Positions 23,932-36,510 of a DNA stretch of 64,000 nt are shown here, piece by piece (the first letter of the stretch is position 1; each line of letters opens with the position of its first letter). The translations under genes and the position numbers were made by a program. Source of the stretch: Vanessa cardui. Lineage: Eukaryota; Arthropoda; Insecta; Lepidoptera; Nymphalidae. A model generated the notes under the pieces. It worked only from the letters and a program-made list of their open reading frames with translations. It made no database searches and was not told where the DNA came from. The stretch lies in contig NC_061133.1 in the NCBI RefSeq assembly GCF_905220365.1, positions 7,678,171 to 7,742,170 of the forward strand, given 5' to 3'.

Positions 23932-25732
23932 TCAATAGACAATAACTGAACGAACGAGATCGGATATACGCTAAATAAAGAATCGCAATGTGTGCAAATT
24001 CCGTGAATGTAGTGGTAGCTATTCGTAGGTACGGACTATTGATTTTGTCCACCCCAGAACGCGTACACCCGCGCCACGAAATACCTATAACCCGCCGAAC
24101 TTGATTACCAAACTATTAATATCATTTTATGGACTGCTAAACCTTTCATTTATTTCTTTTACTTTTCAAGTTATTAAATATCTTAAGGAGAGCAGATATA
24201 AAATGTACGCTTAACAATACTTAAGTTTTACGTTAAATAAATATTAATTAAACTCGTAAAGTATTTTATAATTCTCGTGTATCTACGAGTACGGAATAAG
24301 TTGTATAAGTTCATTAAATAAAATAATTACTTAGTATAAGAGTATAGTTAATAGATACCGTTTATGAGGATTAGTTTGACTTATGTGTTAAAAATTTATA
24401 AACAATTTTAAAAACGATCAAGTCCCGAGATCCTTCTGGCCTTCCACGAATTTCCCAATAAAAACCGGTCAAGTCTGGGAATAGCCAGCTAAAATGAAGA
24501 CAAAATTTGATAAGTTTCCGAACTCTGATTGTATACCTATTAATTTGAACAATCGTATCCTTCTCGAGAACTATATCTTTTAAAATTCATTAACAATAAA
24601 ATAATTTGACACGAAATGTTTCATATGAAATACAACATCAAATTACGTCTAAAAACAGTTTTTTGTTACGTTTTAATATTTATAGTTTGCATATATTATT
24701 GGGATAGAAATGCCTATAATATATATAACGGTGTTTTTATTTATTTCCTGAGTCACTAAAAAATGAATAAATTACGTCTTCAAAACTTCTCATGCTTATC
24801 ATAATTTAACACATATATACAGCAACCTCAAATATATACAGTGATAAAACTGGATTATGTGTGGGTCATTAGTCATGATTATACCGTCCTATGAGTTTTT
24901 TTATTCAGAAAAAAATGGTAAGACTGTTGCATTAATTATTTTTCTGATATAGATTAAAAATCTTTGGGGAAGAAAAAATGTTAAATGCAAATTTCTAGTT
25001 GGAAATATTAATTAACTTTAATTCGCGAGCGATTTCAGCGTGTAATCAAAGTGATGATGAAACGAACGCTTCGTTTTCATTATTGGGTTTTGTTCCAAAA
25101 CTTCATAAAATAACATTTGGCTATGCAATAACTATTAAAGCACATATTTTTACGTAAATATATAAACGTTCTTTACTAATAGTAACCTAACAATATATAT
25201 TTATAATATAAATATCACGAAATATCAAATACTATATTGCATATATTTTTAGTTCTTGTCAAATTGAAAATATTTTAGATTTTTGTTACTATGTTTTTAT
25301 ATTAAGTGATACAACGATAAAGAAATCCAATGGCCTATCTACGTTACATGCAAAAAATTGCAAAGCGACCTAATAAATAATAAAAATAGCAGAGGAAAAA
25401 GCGATGTGTTTGTTGGCATGAATAAGAAAACGATAAAAACTAGTACAGTTTTTAATCCAGACATGTCTTCGTAGTGGAGTATGGCCCTTTAATTATATTC
25501 TAAAATAGTTTTTATAAGTAATGTAATAGTTAGCGTATTAATTTTAGAGATATGTAAGAGTCTCTCTGCTAAGGCTTTCTATGGTGTACACAGACAACAC
25601 GGTTAAGCGAGCAAGCGCGAGGACTCATGGCGCCAGCTACGATTCTCGTTTGCGCGATGGCTATCAGAAACGCAATCCTCTATTCCTCGCAGTGCTAATC
25701 AATGAATAATTACTCTGTTTAAGGGCCACCTC

Positions 25733-25741
25733 TATAAATAG
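25733..25741 (+). promoter_or_regulatory. TATA box of a plus-strand promoter
   Basis: TATAAATAG, a consensus TATA box, is immediately followed by a GC-rich segment. The expected transcription start is near 25763. Upstream, 25590-25690 is also CpG-richer than the surroundings. No strong TCAGT initiator is visible. Confidence 0.5.
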
Positions 25742-25762
25742 CCGGCTGGAGCGCTGACCTGG

Positions 25763-25936
25763 AGCGACGGGTTAGTCCGGCCGACACCGGCGGACACTCG
25801 CAGCAGCCTCGCCCGGTGCCCGCCGCGTCCCTCGTACCAGTCGTACCCCGCCGCCCCCCAGAGCCGCCGCGCTAGTCGACACGCCTTTGACTCTACATCC
25901 TGCCATTTTTTGCAAAATTAGCTTAAAGGAATCTTT
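25763..25936 (+). other. Candidate first non-coding exon of a plus-strand transcript
   Basis: About 30 bases after the TATA box a GC-rich stretch of some 125 bases grades into AT-rich sequence and ends at a possible donor (CTTT/GTAAGC, 25936/25937). It contains no ATG on the plus strand, as expected for a 5'UTR exon. I cannot identify the downstream exons: it could belong to a long non-coding RNA or to a gene to the right. The minus-strand ORF over the same bases looks like a shadow. Confidence 0.35.
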
Positions 25937-28900
25937 GTAAGCAAAATGTAATACAACTTCCAAGTAGTCTTATTGTTACTGCCACCTGAATGCAAAATTT
26001 ATAAAAATAAATAGATAGAGAGATAAAGTTGACTTCTAAAATTAGATACTGGTTTGTCATAAGCGGTAGGCGCTGCTGAACAACGGAGGATTATGTGCGC
26101 AATTTTGCAACTAACGGCAATTCTAAACTCAGCTATCGGACGGGTACATACGGTCACGTTGGGGTTATCGGTTATCGAGCCGTCTACTGCCGCTTACTAT
26201 GCAACATACATAGATTTTTTTCCAGACGACAAATCGCGATCTTGATCGTGACCATTAGCTTGCCAAGTAATTGTATGTATCACTATAAAATGCGTCCACT
26301 CGTATAAATGGAATAGCTTAGACATTTTTTTATTTCGTCAACTTTTGTGCCGACGTGTCGATGTTGAAGAAATACATATTCATACAACTTGGTAATATTG
26401 TTGTTATGAAGTAATTAAAAATATATTGTACTTAAAAAAAAATAAAAGGATATAAGAATTCTCGACGCTGTGGGTGTGTGCAGTGGGTTTTGGAGAACCT
26501 ATGAGTGAGAAATTCATCCAAAACATATCGGTTTCCTGATGGTCGACAGAGTTTGCGCCTTAAGTATTTGTTTAAATCACAATACATATATATTCCAATC
26601 GAAGAACGAATAAAGATAAACAAACTTAGATTTAAGTATTCCAGATGATTTTCTAAAAGCTCTGCTATACTATCTACTAGTAAAGATTCTTGATGAACTT
26701 ATCTTTGTTTATAACGCAACACTATTCCACTTCACTTTGATTTAACTCAAGTTTCGATAACAGTTTCTCTAACGTTTCAAACGCCATTTTTTCCCAAAGT
26801 CATAATAAATATCATAGAATGTTCATGTTCTCAACTATTCAACCAATGTTATCGCGTTTATGCGATGGCAATATTGTTCATTTGGCTTTTGTCCTCTTGT
26901 GTTTATATTTGTGAGTCCATGTTTTTCGGTTAAGATTTACGTGTTGTATTCACCTGCCCATCAAAGCATATAAAATAATACTTATATATGTTTGTATTTA
27001 TAGAGAGCAAGTTGATACAATTATAATTAAGTAATACTTGAATTTTCTCGTCGGGCACCGGGGAACGAACGGCATTGACATAGACAGTGGCGAGTAAGCA
27101 TTCACAAGGTTGAATGTGGCGCGATCGGCGACCGATGACCGGCGACCGGCGGCGTGGAACAAATGCGGAGACGACGCCAATTTGCCACTCAACATGACAT
27201 ACACTCGCCACTTTATTTGTATAACATTAAGATGCTCCACTAAACATGAAAAATTTCCTCTATGTACTCCATACATAAATATACAAAATACCATGTAAAA
27301 TTGTACACGGCAAAAAGCTAATTCCCAGTTAATTCTGTCATCGCATCCCCAACCTATTTTATAGCGTCATCTTTCATATCCAGACTTAACGTAATTAAGG
27401 GCGCCAATATGGCCTTGAGTCCAGTGTAGAACCTGTAATGAAGAAAAAATAAAGACACACCGGCGATTAAACTTGTTATAACGAATTACGGCATTGCAAG
27501 GACGAAGTAAAGTTGAATATTGCATCAGAATTGTTGCGAATGTGTGGAGGCAACGATCGCGTGGAATGTTGGCGCGCTGCGAGCTGTGTTCGCCTGCGCA
27601 GGATATGCTCCACCGCACAGCCCGCGTTCGCGCCCGCCCGTGATTCACCACTCGAACATCTCACTACGCTGTTTGGGGAAGTACGCACCTAATTGCTAGC
27701 TCACTTCTTAAAACATCGCCTAACCGCTGCTGCCATTAAGTGTTGACGTCAAGATGTTTTCACGCCCATTATGACGTCGCCAAAACTAAAATATTGTACA
27801 AACAAAAAATAACATCGGGTACATTGGATATTCGTTGCTTTTATTTGGAAAAGGTAAAATACAAGAACAAATCAAACACTTTATTCTGAGAAAAATCCTT
27901 TAAGATAATTGCATTTTCCTGTTAAATGAGTCAATTGATAAATTTATTGCCCTCGAGCGTCGTATCAAATGGATCAGTCAAGTTTCGTTTCCGTCCATTT
28001 TTTAGTTTTTTCCAATTGGTATGTCCTTTTATTACGATTAATTTTATTATAATAAAACTAATAACACACATTTATTACATTTTTCATAATAGTAACATAT
28101 GAAAAATGCGTTCTCTGATAGTGTACAAAATAAATCAACGTATGATCCTTTGCCAATTTTACTTCCTTATCAGTTCTGCAAATATGAAACTATACTAAGC
28201 TCATCTTTTAAAATATAAAAGACATATTTAAAAATTTGGCTAGCTATAATAAACATATTTGTTTCGATTTTACATTCATAATTTTAGTTTATATTTTAAT
28301 AATAACGAATATAATTATGTAACCTGCATACCAAGACAAAAATATAATATAGTAGGAGAGCTAAGTTGAGTACTGTAATTTGAATTTCTTGAGTGTATTT
28401 CAGTGCTAAGTTTTTATTTATCTTGTAAAGAATATAATAAATAGTTCAAATGTTAACGGGCCACTGGATGATGAGTAACTCGCAATTTCGATTCATACGA
28501 ACTCCTCATGATACTTTTATGTAAAATAATCTAAAAGAAACATTGGTAGTGTGCATTTAAAAAAATCATTGATTCCACTGAAAATTCCATACAGTAATAA
28601 ACTGAAAGAGAATCGTTTTTCCCCTCAAATTGTCGATAGACATATTTTGATGGCGCTTTTAGATGGCATAATCTTAGATGAAATATTTGTCGATGATGAG
28701 CCGTAATCTGGTCTAGACCCCAATTCAGATTACTACTTTAACAAAATACGGCTCGCTTTATAGCCAAAATATATCAGCTGGTGCGTCTTGAAGACGGGAT
28801 ATTTTCATATTTCATAATTGGATTAATTATTGATAACTCGTTTTAACATAAGATTCAATGTGTGAATATTGAACTCAGTTTCAGTTTCATAATAATTCTC

Positions 28901-29084
28901 GTTCCAGTTTAAATTCGAAAACAAAAGTAATCCAAGTATTGGATAGATCACTCGCAGTAAGTCAATTCCAATACTAAGTGTATAGCGTCATTATTTTGGC
29001 GCTGCGGTTTTATTTCAGCTAGTCATATATCCCTCACGCTCTGATTTTATTCTACTACTCAAAAGCAATTTGTCCGACTGGATA
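25937..29084. other. Non-coding stretch with CpG-rich islands near 27.05-27.20 and 27.54-27.68 kb
   Basis: No gene was recognised. The island at 27110-27180 contains a run of short GGCGACCG-type repeats. The island at 27540-27680 is followed by CRE motifs at 27744-27751 and 27772-27779. The ORFs over these islands are open in several frames on both strands, which reflects GC content rather than coding. The rest is plain AT-rich DNA. Confidence 0.5.
27744..27779. promoter_or_regulatory. Pair of CREB/ATF-type sites
   Basis: A full palindrome TGACGTCA at 27744-27751 and a near match TGACGTCG at 27772-27779 lie 28 bases apart beside a CpG-rich island. Such a pair is compatible with a cAMP-responsive promoter or enhancer, but no transcript can be assigned. 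Confidence 0.3.
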
Positions 29085-29170
29085 AAGGCCGTGGGAGCTT
29101 TGATGCACCTAGTGAGAGGTCTATATCCAACAGCGAACTTCGATTGGCTTAATAATGATCATAGTGATAA
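29085..29170 (+). repeat. Degenerate LINE 3' tail
   Basis: The sequence AGGTCTATATCCAACAGCGA, then ACTTCGATTGGCTTAATAATGATC, resembles the lepidopteran LINE tail I recall as 'CTATGTCCAGCAGTGGAC ... GGCTGATGATGATG'. It is diverged, and nothing of a coding body remains. Confidence 0.4.
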
Positions 29171-29794
29171 AATAGGAATACAATTTATTGTTGTGAATCG
29201 GTTAAAATAGAGGTGCATATGGCGCAAAAAAATCTGACAGTTTTTCCATGTTTGAGTAGCAAACCAATGGACCCGTTCAGTGGAACTGGGTGATAAAAGA
29301 AACTCTAAATTCTTTTCCATAAAAGATGAGGAAATAGTAAAGAACTTATTAATTTGTTGTATTTATTATTTTACAAAACATTAAATACACAGGTCTATGC
29401 TTGAAATTTTTTAAATTGTATCTTAAAAGACGATCACATAATAATCGTTTCATTTAGCTTTGGTCGAATAATTTTATTTTTTCTAATTATGAATAGATAT
29501 TAAAATGAAAATGTTTTAACTATTACGCACGCATATTTTTTTTCAAATAAATTTAGAAAATTAAAAGGCATAGCAAACAGCTAGAAATTATTAGACATTA
29601 CATGGGTACATTAAATCCAGGTTCAGGTTAATAAAAAGGTTTCGAGATTTACTCTCAAAAACTATCCGTAGCGCCCCTCAGTTTGGAATCCTGGAATTGT
29701 TTTCTCTCACATTCGGGTCGGCTTCCAATCTCGGTCGTATTTTTAATCGGTCAGGAGTATATCATGAAGTCAATTACTGATTCCTTAATATTAA

Positions 29795-29885
29795 CAGCCT
29801 GTAAATTTCCCACGGCTGGGCTAAGGCCTTCTCTTCGTTTGAAGAGAAGTTTTGGTGCATATTCCATCACGCTGCTCTAAAGCAG
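29795..29885 (-). repeat. Truncated tRNA-derived SINE (3' part)
   Basis: CCTGTAAATTTCCCACGGCTGGGCTAAGGCC followed by CCATCACGCTGCTC matches the 3' half of the SINE at 61473-61752 and, reversed, the one at 37921-38230. The tRNA-like head is missing, so this is a 5'-truncated or decayed copy in minus orientation. Confidence 0.6.
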
Positions 29886-32800
29886 ATTGATTGATCTAGT
29901 GGACTCCCTAACAATTAATTTTTATTTCATATGACCTTGGTCCAACCAACCAAATCATCAAATACCTCTATACATTTGATTTTTTGCCACTTTAAGAAAT
30001 AATTGTCGAAATCTTTGCAAATGTCGATATTTAGGAACACAATTAAAAATCTGGAAAATCCGTAATTTCGCGACTTTGTATCAAAAAAACAGTTATATTT
30101 GTTTAAAAATCATCTAAAGAGATATAATATAGAGTTACATTACAAGTCTTTGATTCTTTATTAATTAAAATTGAACGAACCTACAAATATAATGGGATCT
30201 ATAAGTAATTTAATAAAAAAATATGCTGTCGTAAGTAGCAACGTATTCCAGCATCACACTTGATTGTCCAAAAAAGTAATCGAAATATTTTGATGTTATT
30301 TGTGCATTTCATTCAATTTTTTTTTATTTAAACTACAGAATCGATTTTCATGTAGTTATGTTTACACCGCTACGCAATTCTCAATCTGGATTTTGTGAAC
30401 TAACAAAAGTATGATATTAAAATATTTACAGAAATGAGGCAAAGAAAAAAATTTCTGATCGCTTCGCGTAATAAAGTCGTTCAAAATAATAACAAGTACC
30501 AACTATTCTTATGACGTCGTCTAATTTAAGGTTTATTTTCGGAATAGCTTCCCGTTTTTATTGCTTATAAATATCAAATATAATAATTAACGCTCACGTA
30601 AAAAAAGTACTCGTACTCGTATATAATCCCACGAAAAAACCGCATATTTTACATTAGTCACATTAAACTACTTAGGTCAATATACCTAGTAATGATTGCT
30701 TAGTTAACCAGTTTTCACATAAGAAAATTTCGGTCCTCCTTTTAATGAGTATATCATGTAAATTTTATTAGAAATAACAAAAATAATGTTTCGGAAGTAT
30801 TAATGGTCTTGTTTTAATTAAATGTTAAAAGGCAACGCACAGGCACACTGTCGCATTCGATTACTTCGTTTTTTGTTCAACTTCAAATCGTCTGTTTTTA
30901 TAAATGACCAATAAAATATTTGCTAATCAATGTTTGTGTATGGTTAAGTGACTCGGCTAATTTACTAACATGTCACGACCCAATTCACTCTCAGGACTTA
31001 ATAAGAGAACTTTGGGAGGATAAGGTAGCCCGAAAGTTAATATATTGTAGTTATTTTGGCCCAACGACCCGTAATACCAATCAAAAATTTCAAGATTTAA
31101 TGACAAGGCCTTTTATTTTCCTTTTATTTATTCGTTTCTATCTAAATAATAATTATTGTTAGCAAAAACAAATTGTATTAAAAATAACAAGTACCTAATT
31201 ATATACAAATGTATTTGATTCTTATTTATATACAATTCATAAAAAAATTAAGTTTGAATCCTTTAGGCTATTGCAATTCCCATTCCGAACACATGTTACT
31301 AATTTAATATGTAAGAAAAAATAGGAATATGAGTAAAATTTTTAAAAACAGCCATTTCTTGGGTTATGTTTTATTAATTTATAAATGTAATTTTTGTAAC
31401 GAATAATAATCATTAAAAGCAACTGAAACAACGTTATAAAAATAATTTAATATCTTCTTTAATCAACTAAAACACAATAAAGTAAAATAAGGTTGAGCTA
31501 GAGATAAAGATTTGTCGTTCGTAAGCTTATAAGCAATTTAGAAATATGGGTTGCTTCCTAAATAATATCGATTATCCGCGCAGCAGATGGCTGGCCTGGC
31601 CAGACCGCCGTCTACAACCCTCCCGCGCTGCACTGCCGCTCCCACCTCACCCCCGATTGAGATTTATCCCAAAACGTCCCCTGCACCACATCAGATTATT
31701 CGATTTATATTAAGTTTCCGCAATTTTCATTTCTATAGATTCCAATGCCATAGGCCGGGGAACATTTGCGCTGCAGATTAAATAGTTCCTTTGTAATTAT
31801 TTCCGAAGGGCACGTCACCAGGGGACTGTCATTAATAATAACAAAGAGATATTAGCTTCTAATTCAAAAGGACTGGATTCCCCATCTGTTAATATACAAG
31901 GACTACTGAGCTAATCAATTGAATTAATCATTTTTAATCTTTCGACATTGTTGTCTAATCTTTTAGAAAAGGAAATTCTAATTCCGCTCAAATAAGTAGA
32001 ATATGTTTGTATTTGTAAATTATTCAAACTCTAAATTTACGTTATAAAATAAAAAACTCGGTGAACTAAAAATATTCCGAGTCAGTCCTCAGTTTACAGT
32101 TACGGCGGCCAACGCGACAGTTTAATTAAAGCAATAAGAATAAGGAGATCCTGTTTTACCTCCTGCTTGTCCAACACGAGAAAACAAATAAAGAGAGAGC
32201 ATCGACAAGATAACGAGCATAACTGTTCGGAAATCACGTAACAGAAAAAAACGAGATATTCCATATCAAAGAGCGCAACGCAAATTTGCAATTTGAATAG
32301 GAGTAAAATGAATCGTTATTGAAGTAGGAATTTCAAAGGACTTAAAAAAACGGTAAGGTTTTAAATTTTTAACATAATCTCCGTCTAGACGTATGCTAGC
32401 AATCGATTCAATTAATCTTATTGAGTCTCTTTATAATCGTATATTGAATATTGAACACCTTTGTATTTTACATAGATAGTAGATTTAAAATCTTCCAAGC
32501 AAAGTTTTCCTAGTACTTTCTCTTAAGCAAATATATGTATTTATAGGGAAGCGACAGGGTCAATACATCTATCAATTTTAATTTTTAATAGGTAATTAAA
32601 CTAACTGCCGAAGCAATGCCATTAACAATAATACTATAACACAATATTCAGTCATAATAAACATCTCTATTTTCTATATGAAGCAGTATAAAATATATTT
32701 TAATTAATAATTCCTGTATACATTTTTCATGAACTTGCTTTTTCAAAATACAAACAAACTTTGTTTTAACTTTTTTCCTAAGAATTCTTGTAAAGTTGTT

Positions 32801-33965
32801 CCGAACACATAATATTTGCTATTCTCCGAATTCAAAAAAGCCTAATGTATGTGGGTGGCGGTAGCACTGTATCATGTTTCAGCTTGACAACGGTGCCTTT
32901 CTGTTTACTTCTCATTAATTATAATTACAGCTAAATGTTGTTTTATAGGCAGATGGATACTTTAATTGCTAAGTAATATAATAAATACATTTAAAATAGT
33001 TATAAATAAAATTATATACACAGATTATTTTATATACATAAAAATATATACGACGTTTGAAATGTTCCTATATTTTTTTTACTACGTAAGGTAATCTTGA
33101 AACAAACTTCCAACTTGATTAGCTTTCAGTTGTAACTACTACGGTCCTAAATAAATGAAACCGTAACACAAACTTGTTAAATTAACTGTTCACCGAAGTT
33201 CATAAAATTTAATTTTGAATAGCTAGAGGCCGTTCAAGGGCTGCTAAAGCTCCGCCGTGCTCAATTTCACGGTCTACGGCACAAATATCACTTTTAAGAA
33301 TATTATTACCAAAGAATAACGTATAAAAGACTCATCAATTAGTTTTTGTATCTAAATTGCAAACTACTTTCGTCACCATTCTTTTTCTTAATTTGAAAGT
33401 GATCGAACGATTCCTTTTTAATGGGTCTGAAAAAGCAAATAACACTTAACACTTGAATGTGTTTTGAATGGTTTATATTTTTTAATTTAATTTAGTGACT
33501 CACGCGACGAAGTAAAATGGATTGATAAAATACTATTGATACGATATTAAAAAATGAGCATCATCTTTTATTCTTATCAAAGTCTTAGTTAAAAATACGA
33601 AAATGAGATTAATTTCTGAGTCCTCAATGATGATATCTCAACTTTGTCTGCATATTCAAGTTTGTCATGTTCAAACACATAACTTATAAGGGATCCCTTT
33701 TAAGAAAGCTGATTATTTAGATTTACACTAATAACCCTTTTTAGAATCGGAATTTAGATTCCATTTAAAAGTACTGTCAAAATGAATTATGTATACTTTT
33801 TAAAAAAATATTTTATTTTTTTCATTACCCAACTACGGGAAGGAAAAAGGGGGGATATGGTTTCAGCTGTTACTATATCAAAAGATCAATAATGTTGTAT
33901 CACTGCTCAAATTTGGAAGTGTGAAAGAACGAAAATCTTTTACTCGACGATAACACTTCATACAA
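29886..33965. other. AT-rich non-coding stretch, no gene seen
   Basis: Nothing is recognisable except a small CpG-richer block at 31575-31670, open in one frame on each strand without a supporting motif. Its plus-strand ORF starts Met-Ala-Gly-Leu-Ala-Arg and then turns into AT-rich sequence. I could not tie it to a family. Confidence 0.55.
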
Positions 33966-34205
33966 GCTCGTCTGGATATCACACCAGTGGTAACATATTA
34001 TACCGCTGAGTAGCTATAACTAATATTGTTGTGTTCCGGTTTGAAGAGTGAGTCAGTCACTCCAATAACAGGTACAAGGTACTTAACTTCTTAGTTGGTG
34101 GCGCATTGGTGATGCAGAAATTAGTATATATTATTCCAAGGTCTATGGGTGGTGACTGTGCGTACTTTCAGGTGACACTGTCCATTCCACCTACCCATTA
34201 CAAAT
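33966..34205 (+). repeat. Degenerate copy of a common nymphalid interspersed repeat
   Basis: The order of landmarks is CTCGTCTGGATATCACACC, TATTATACCGCTGAGTAGC, TGTGTTCCGGTTTGAAGAGTGAGTC, GTTGGTGGCGCATTGGTGATG, TCTATGGGTGGTGACTG and CAGGTGACACTGTCCATTCCACCTACC. It corresponds to a repeat I know to be very abundant in nymphalid genomes. I cannot name its class with confidence; it is probably a non-autonomous element. This copy is roughly 20-25% diverged by eye. Confidence 0.65.
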
Positions 34206-35339
34206 GTAATAAATTAAAAACAAACCTTACTCTGTAATTTCAGCAATAAATCAGAAAAACTTCTCGTAACATTATGTTACCAATTTTTCGAATTATTTTA
34301 TTTTTATTTTGTACATCGTATAACATATAGTACGTCAAAACAAAAAAACTTAATGCAACGCAATATACTTCTTGTAAAAATGGCGGTTTCCAGGCATTAA
34401 CTTCCCTTATAAATTACTATTAAATTAATTTATTTTTCATATTTTTTCTTTATTTTAAAACAGTACTCTATTAATCTACCAACAAAACTATTCCAACACG
34501 CAGAAATGTTCCGTAACATTAAGGTTAAAAATAATCCGTCAAACAGAAAAAAATATATGTAAACGATAAAAAATATGCAAAATATTATATATGATAATTA
34601 ATATTTTATACATAGTCACGGTACAGTTTTATTCTATACTCGTATAGTAACTAAAACGTTCGTATTTATTTAAGTTCTATTCACATTGTAAAAAATAGTA
34701 CGCTGACATGTAGTAACACCTTACAAATTCAACACTTCCTCCACATGGTTATAAATAAATGTAAACAGTACAGTACATATCATTATATACATATAAAATT
34801 ATGATAGTTACTGAAATAGATTCATACTATTGCTATGTAAGCAATCAAATAATTTTAAATAGGTCAATAATATAAAGCATCTAATGCATTTCTTTTTTGT
34901 TTAAGCCACATTTGGTAATGATTTGGCCTTCCGTTCACATGCTTTTTACTCCCCCTTCTTCATCAGGCCCAGTTCAAAGAACTGATTTAATTAGAACGTT
35001 GCAAGTATCGCGAATGCGTCTCATTAAGTAAGCTTTAAACATTGCTAAATTAATCATGTACTTATACAGGAATAAGTAATTAAAAGTTCAGCCAATTAAA
35101 TCATAAGTATGTGCTGGTAGTTTATAACGTTAATAATGTAACCTTATTCCCGAACGTTAAATTATTTTATGTTGACCTCATGTTCTAATTTACGTTTTTT
35201 TTTTTTATATTGAATTATACAGTACTTCTGTATAATACAATGAATATATATTGAGCCAATGAATTTTGATACATTCGTTTAGTACAGTCTGTACATAATT
35301 CTAACCATGAAATGATTAAAATAAAAACAATTAAAAAGT

Positions 35340-35400
35340 TCAAAATATTCTTTATTCAAGTGGGTTTTAAATTGCATGTGAAGAAACCACTGGTTCTGTA
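35340..35400 (+). repeat. Fragment of a lepidopteran interspersed repeat (TTTATTCAAG family)
   Basis: It contains CTTTATTCAAGTGGGTTTTA and then GAAACCACTGGTTCTG. These correspond to the 'CTTTATTCAAGTAGGCTTTTA ... CTACCACCGGTTCGG' landmarks I recall for a family common in butterflies. Confidence 0.45.
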
Positions 35401-35750
35401 TGTACAATTAAATTTATATTTATCGTCTGGAAATTAAGGGATACGATCTTCTCGCAATTTTTTAATCGAAACACTCTTGTACAGCATAATAAGACTTATT
35501 AATCAATGTTTTTAAGATAATATCGCATTTTATTAATGCGTAAAGTTCAGAATATCTGTTGAAACTTGTTGTAAAATTAAATTTCTTGATGACTGTCATA
35601 CTTTCATCAAAAGTATTTTCGATCCAGGGAACACCTGTTGATCTCTTTCCCTTCTCGTCTTAGGGGGTTCATGACAGATTCTTCTATTAGTTCACAATTT
35701 TAGGCGTCAGGTCAAACAATACTTTATTAGCTAATATCAACTTATACTGG

Positions 35751-35794
35751 CTACTATTATATAGCTCAATTTCTACTATTATATAGCTCTAGTT
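35751..35794. repeat. 22-bp direct tandem duplication
   Basis: CTACTATTATATAGCTCAATTT is followed directly by a second copy beginning CTACTATTATATAGCTCTAG. The two differ only near the end. It looks like a simple local duplication. Confidence 0.8.
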
Positions 35795-36464
35795 CATCTC
35801 GTGCACCAGTCAAAAGACGACCTCAGCACGGTTTGGTGTAAACGGCTAGTTTAGGTTACTATACCGTGGATGATAAGGATCAGGTAGTAGCTTTTCTTAA
35901 TATTTTTGTCTATGATTTAATTTAACTTTTCACAAAGCATATTATTAAAATTTCCATGTAACGGTCATATTGATTTTGAAATTCAGAAATATAATAAGGA
36001 ATATACTGACAAATTTTGTTTTTGTTATTTACTCCGTTAATGAATAATTAAAATTTCTCTTAATTTTGTTTCTCTATTAAGAAATAATCTTCATACTACA
36101 CAATTTAATATAATAAAATAACTATGCTAAAAAATTGCCTATGTATGTATGTACGAGAGCAGCTAGGCACGTTGGAATGTTCGAAATCACATTTACTAGA
36201 ATTCAATTTAATATAATTGAATTGGCTGCAGAAAATAAGAAATGTAGAACTGGCTTTCCGCAAATAATATTAATGTTGAAGTAAGTTTTCAACAAAAACT
36301 TAAAATTTAATTTAAACTTAAAAAAATATTGAAAACTTCAGAAGGTTTCACAAATTCGACGACTCGTTAAATGCTAATGATTTCTCTGTATTGCTCCTGC
36401 AGAGTGTAAGCATATCATTAGGCCCTTATCCAATTAAAAACATAGCTAAAAGATGTGTATTAAA

Positions 36465-36510
36465 ATATAAAATATATTTTATTCAAGTAGGCTTTATAAT
36501 ATAATTCTAT
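36465..36510 (+). repeat. Fragment of a lepidopteran interspersed repeat (TTTATTCAAG family)
   Basis: AATATATTTTATTCAAGTAGGCTTTATAAT is close to the start of the same family seen at 35.34 kb. Homology is lost after about 45 bases. Confidence 0.5.

Larger units (their letters stand above)
20341..25732. other. AT-rich non-coding stretch, no gene seen
   Basis: I see no convincing exon on either strand. The content I can name is a short repeat fragment at 21238-21290 and a CTCF-type motif at 23921-23931. The ORFs are short and low-complexity, rich in Ile, Leu, Tyr and Lys, as expected from AT-rich DNA. Confidence 0.6.

Noticed and set aside
24455..24490. Fragment of the 'AAAACCGGCCAAGTGCGAGTC' lepidopteran repeat
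   Set aside because: Only about 12-14 bases resemble it (AAAAACCGGTCAAGT), which is too short to claim.
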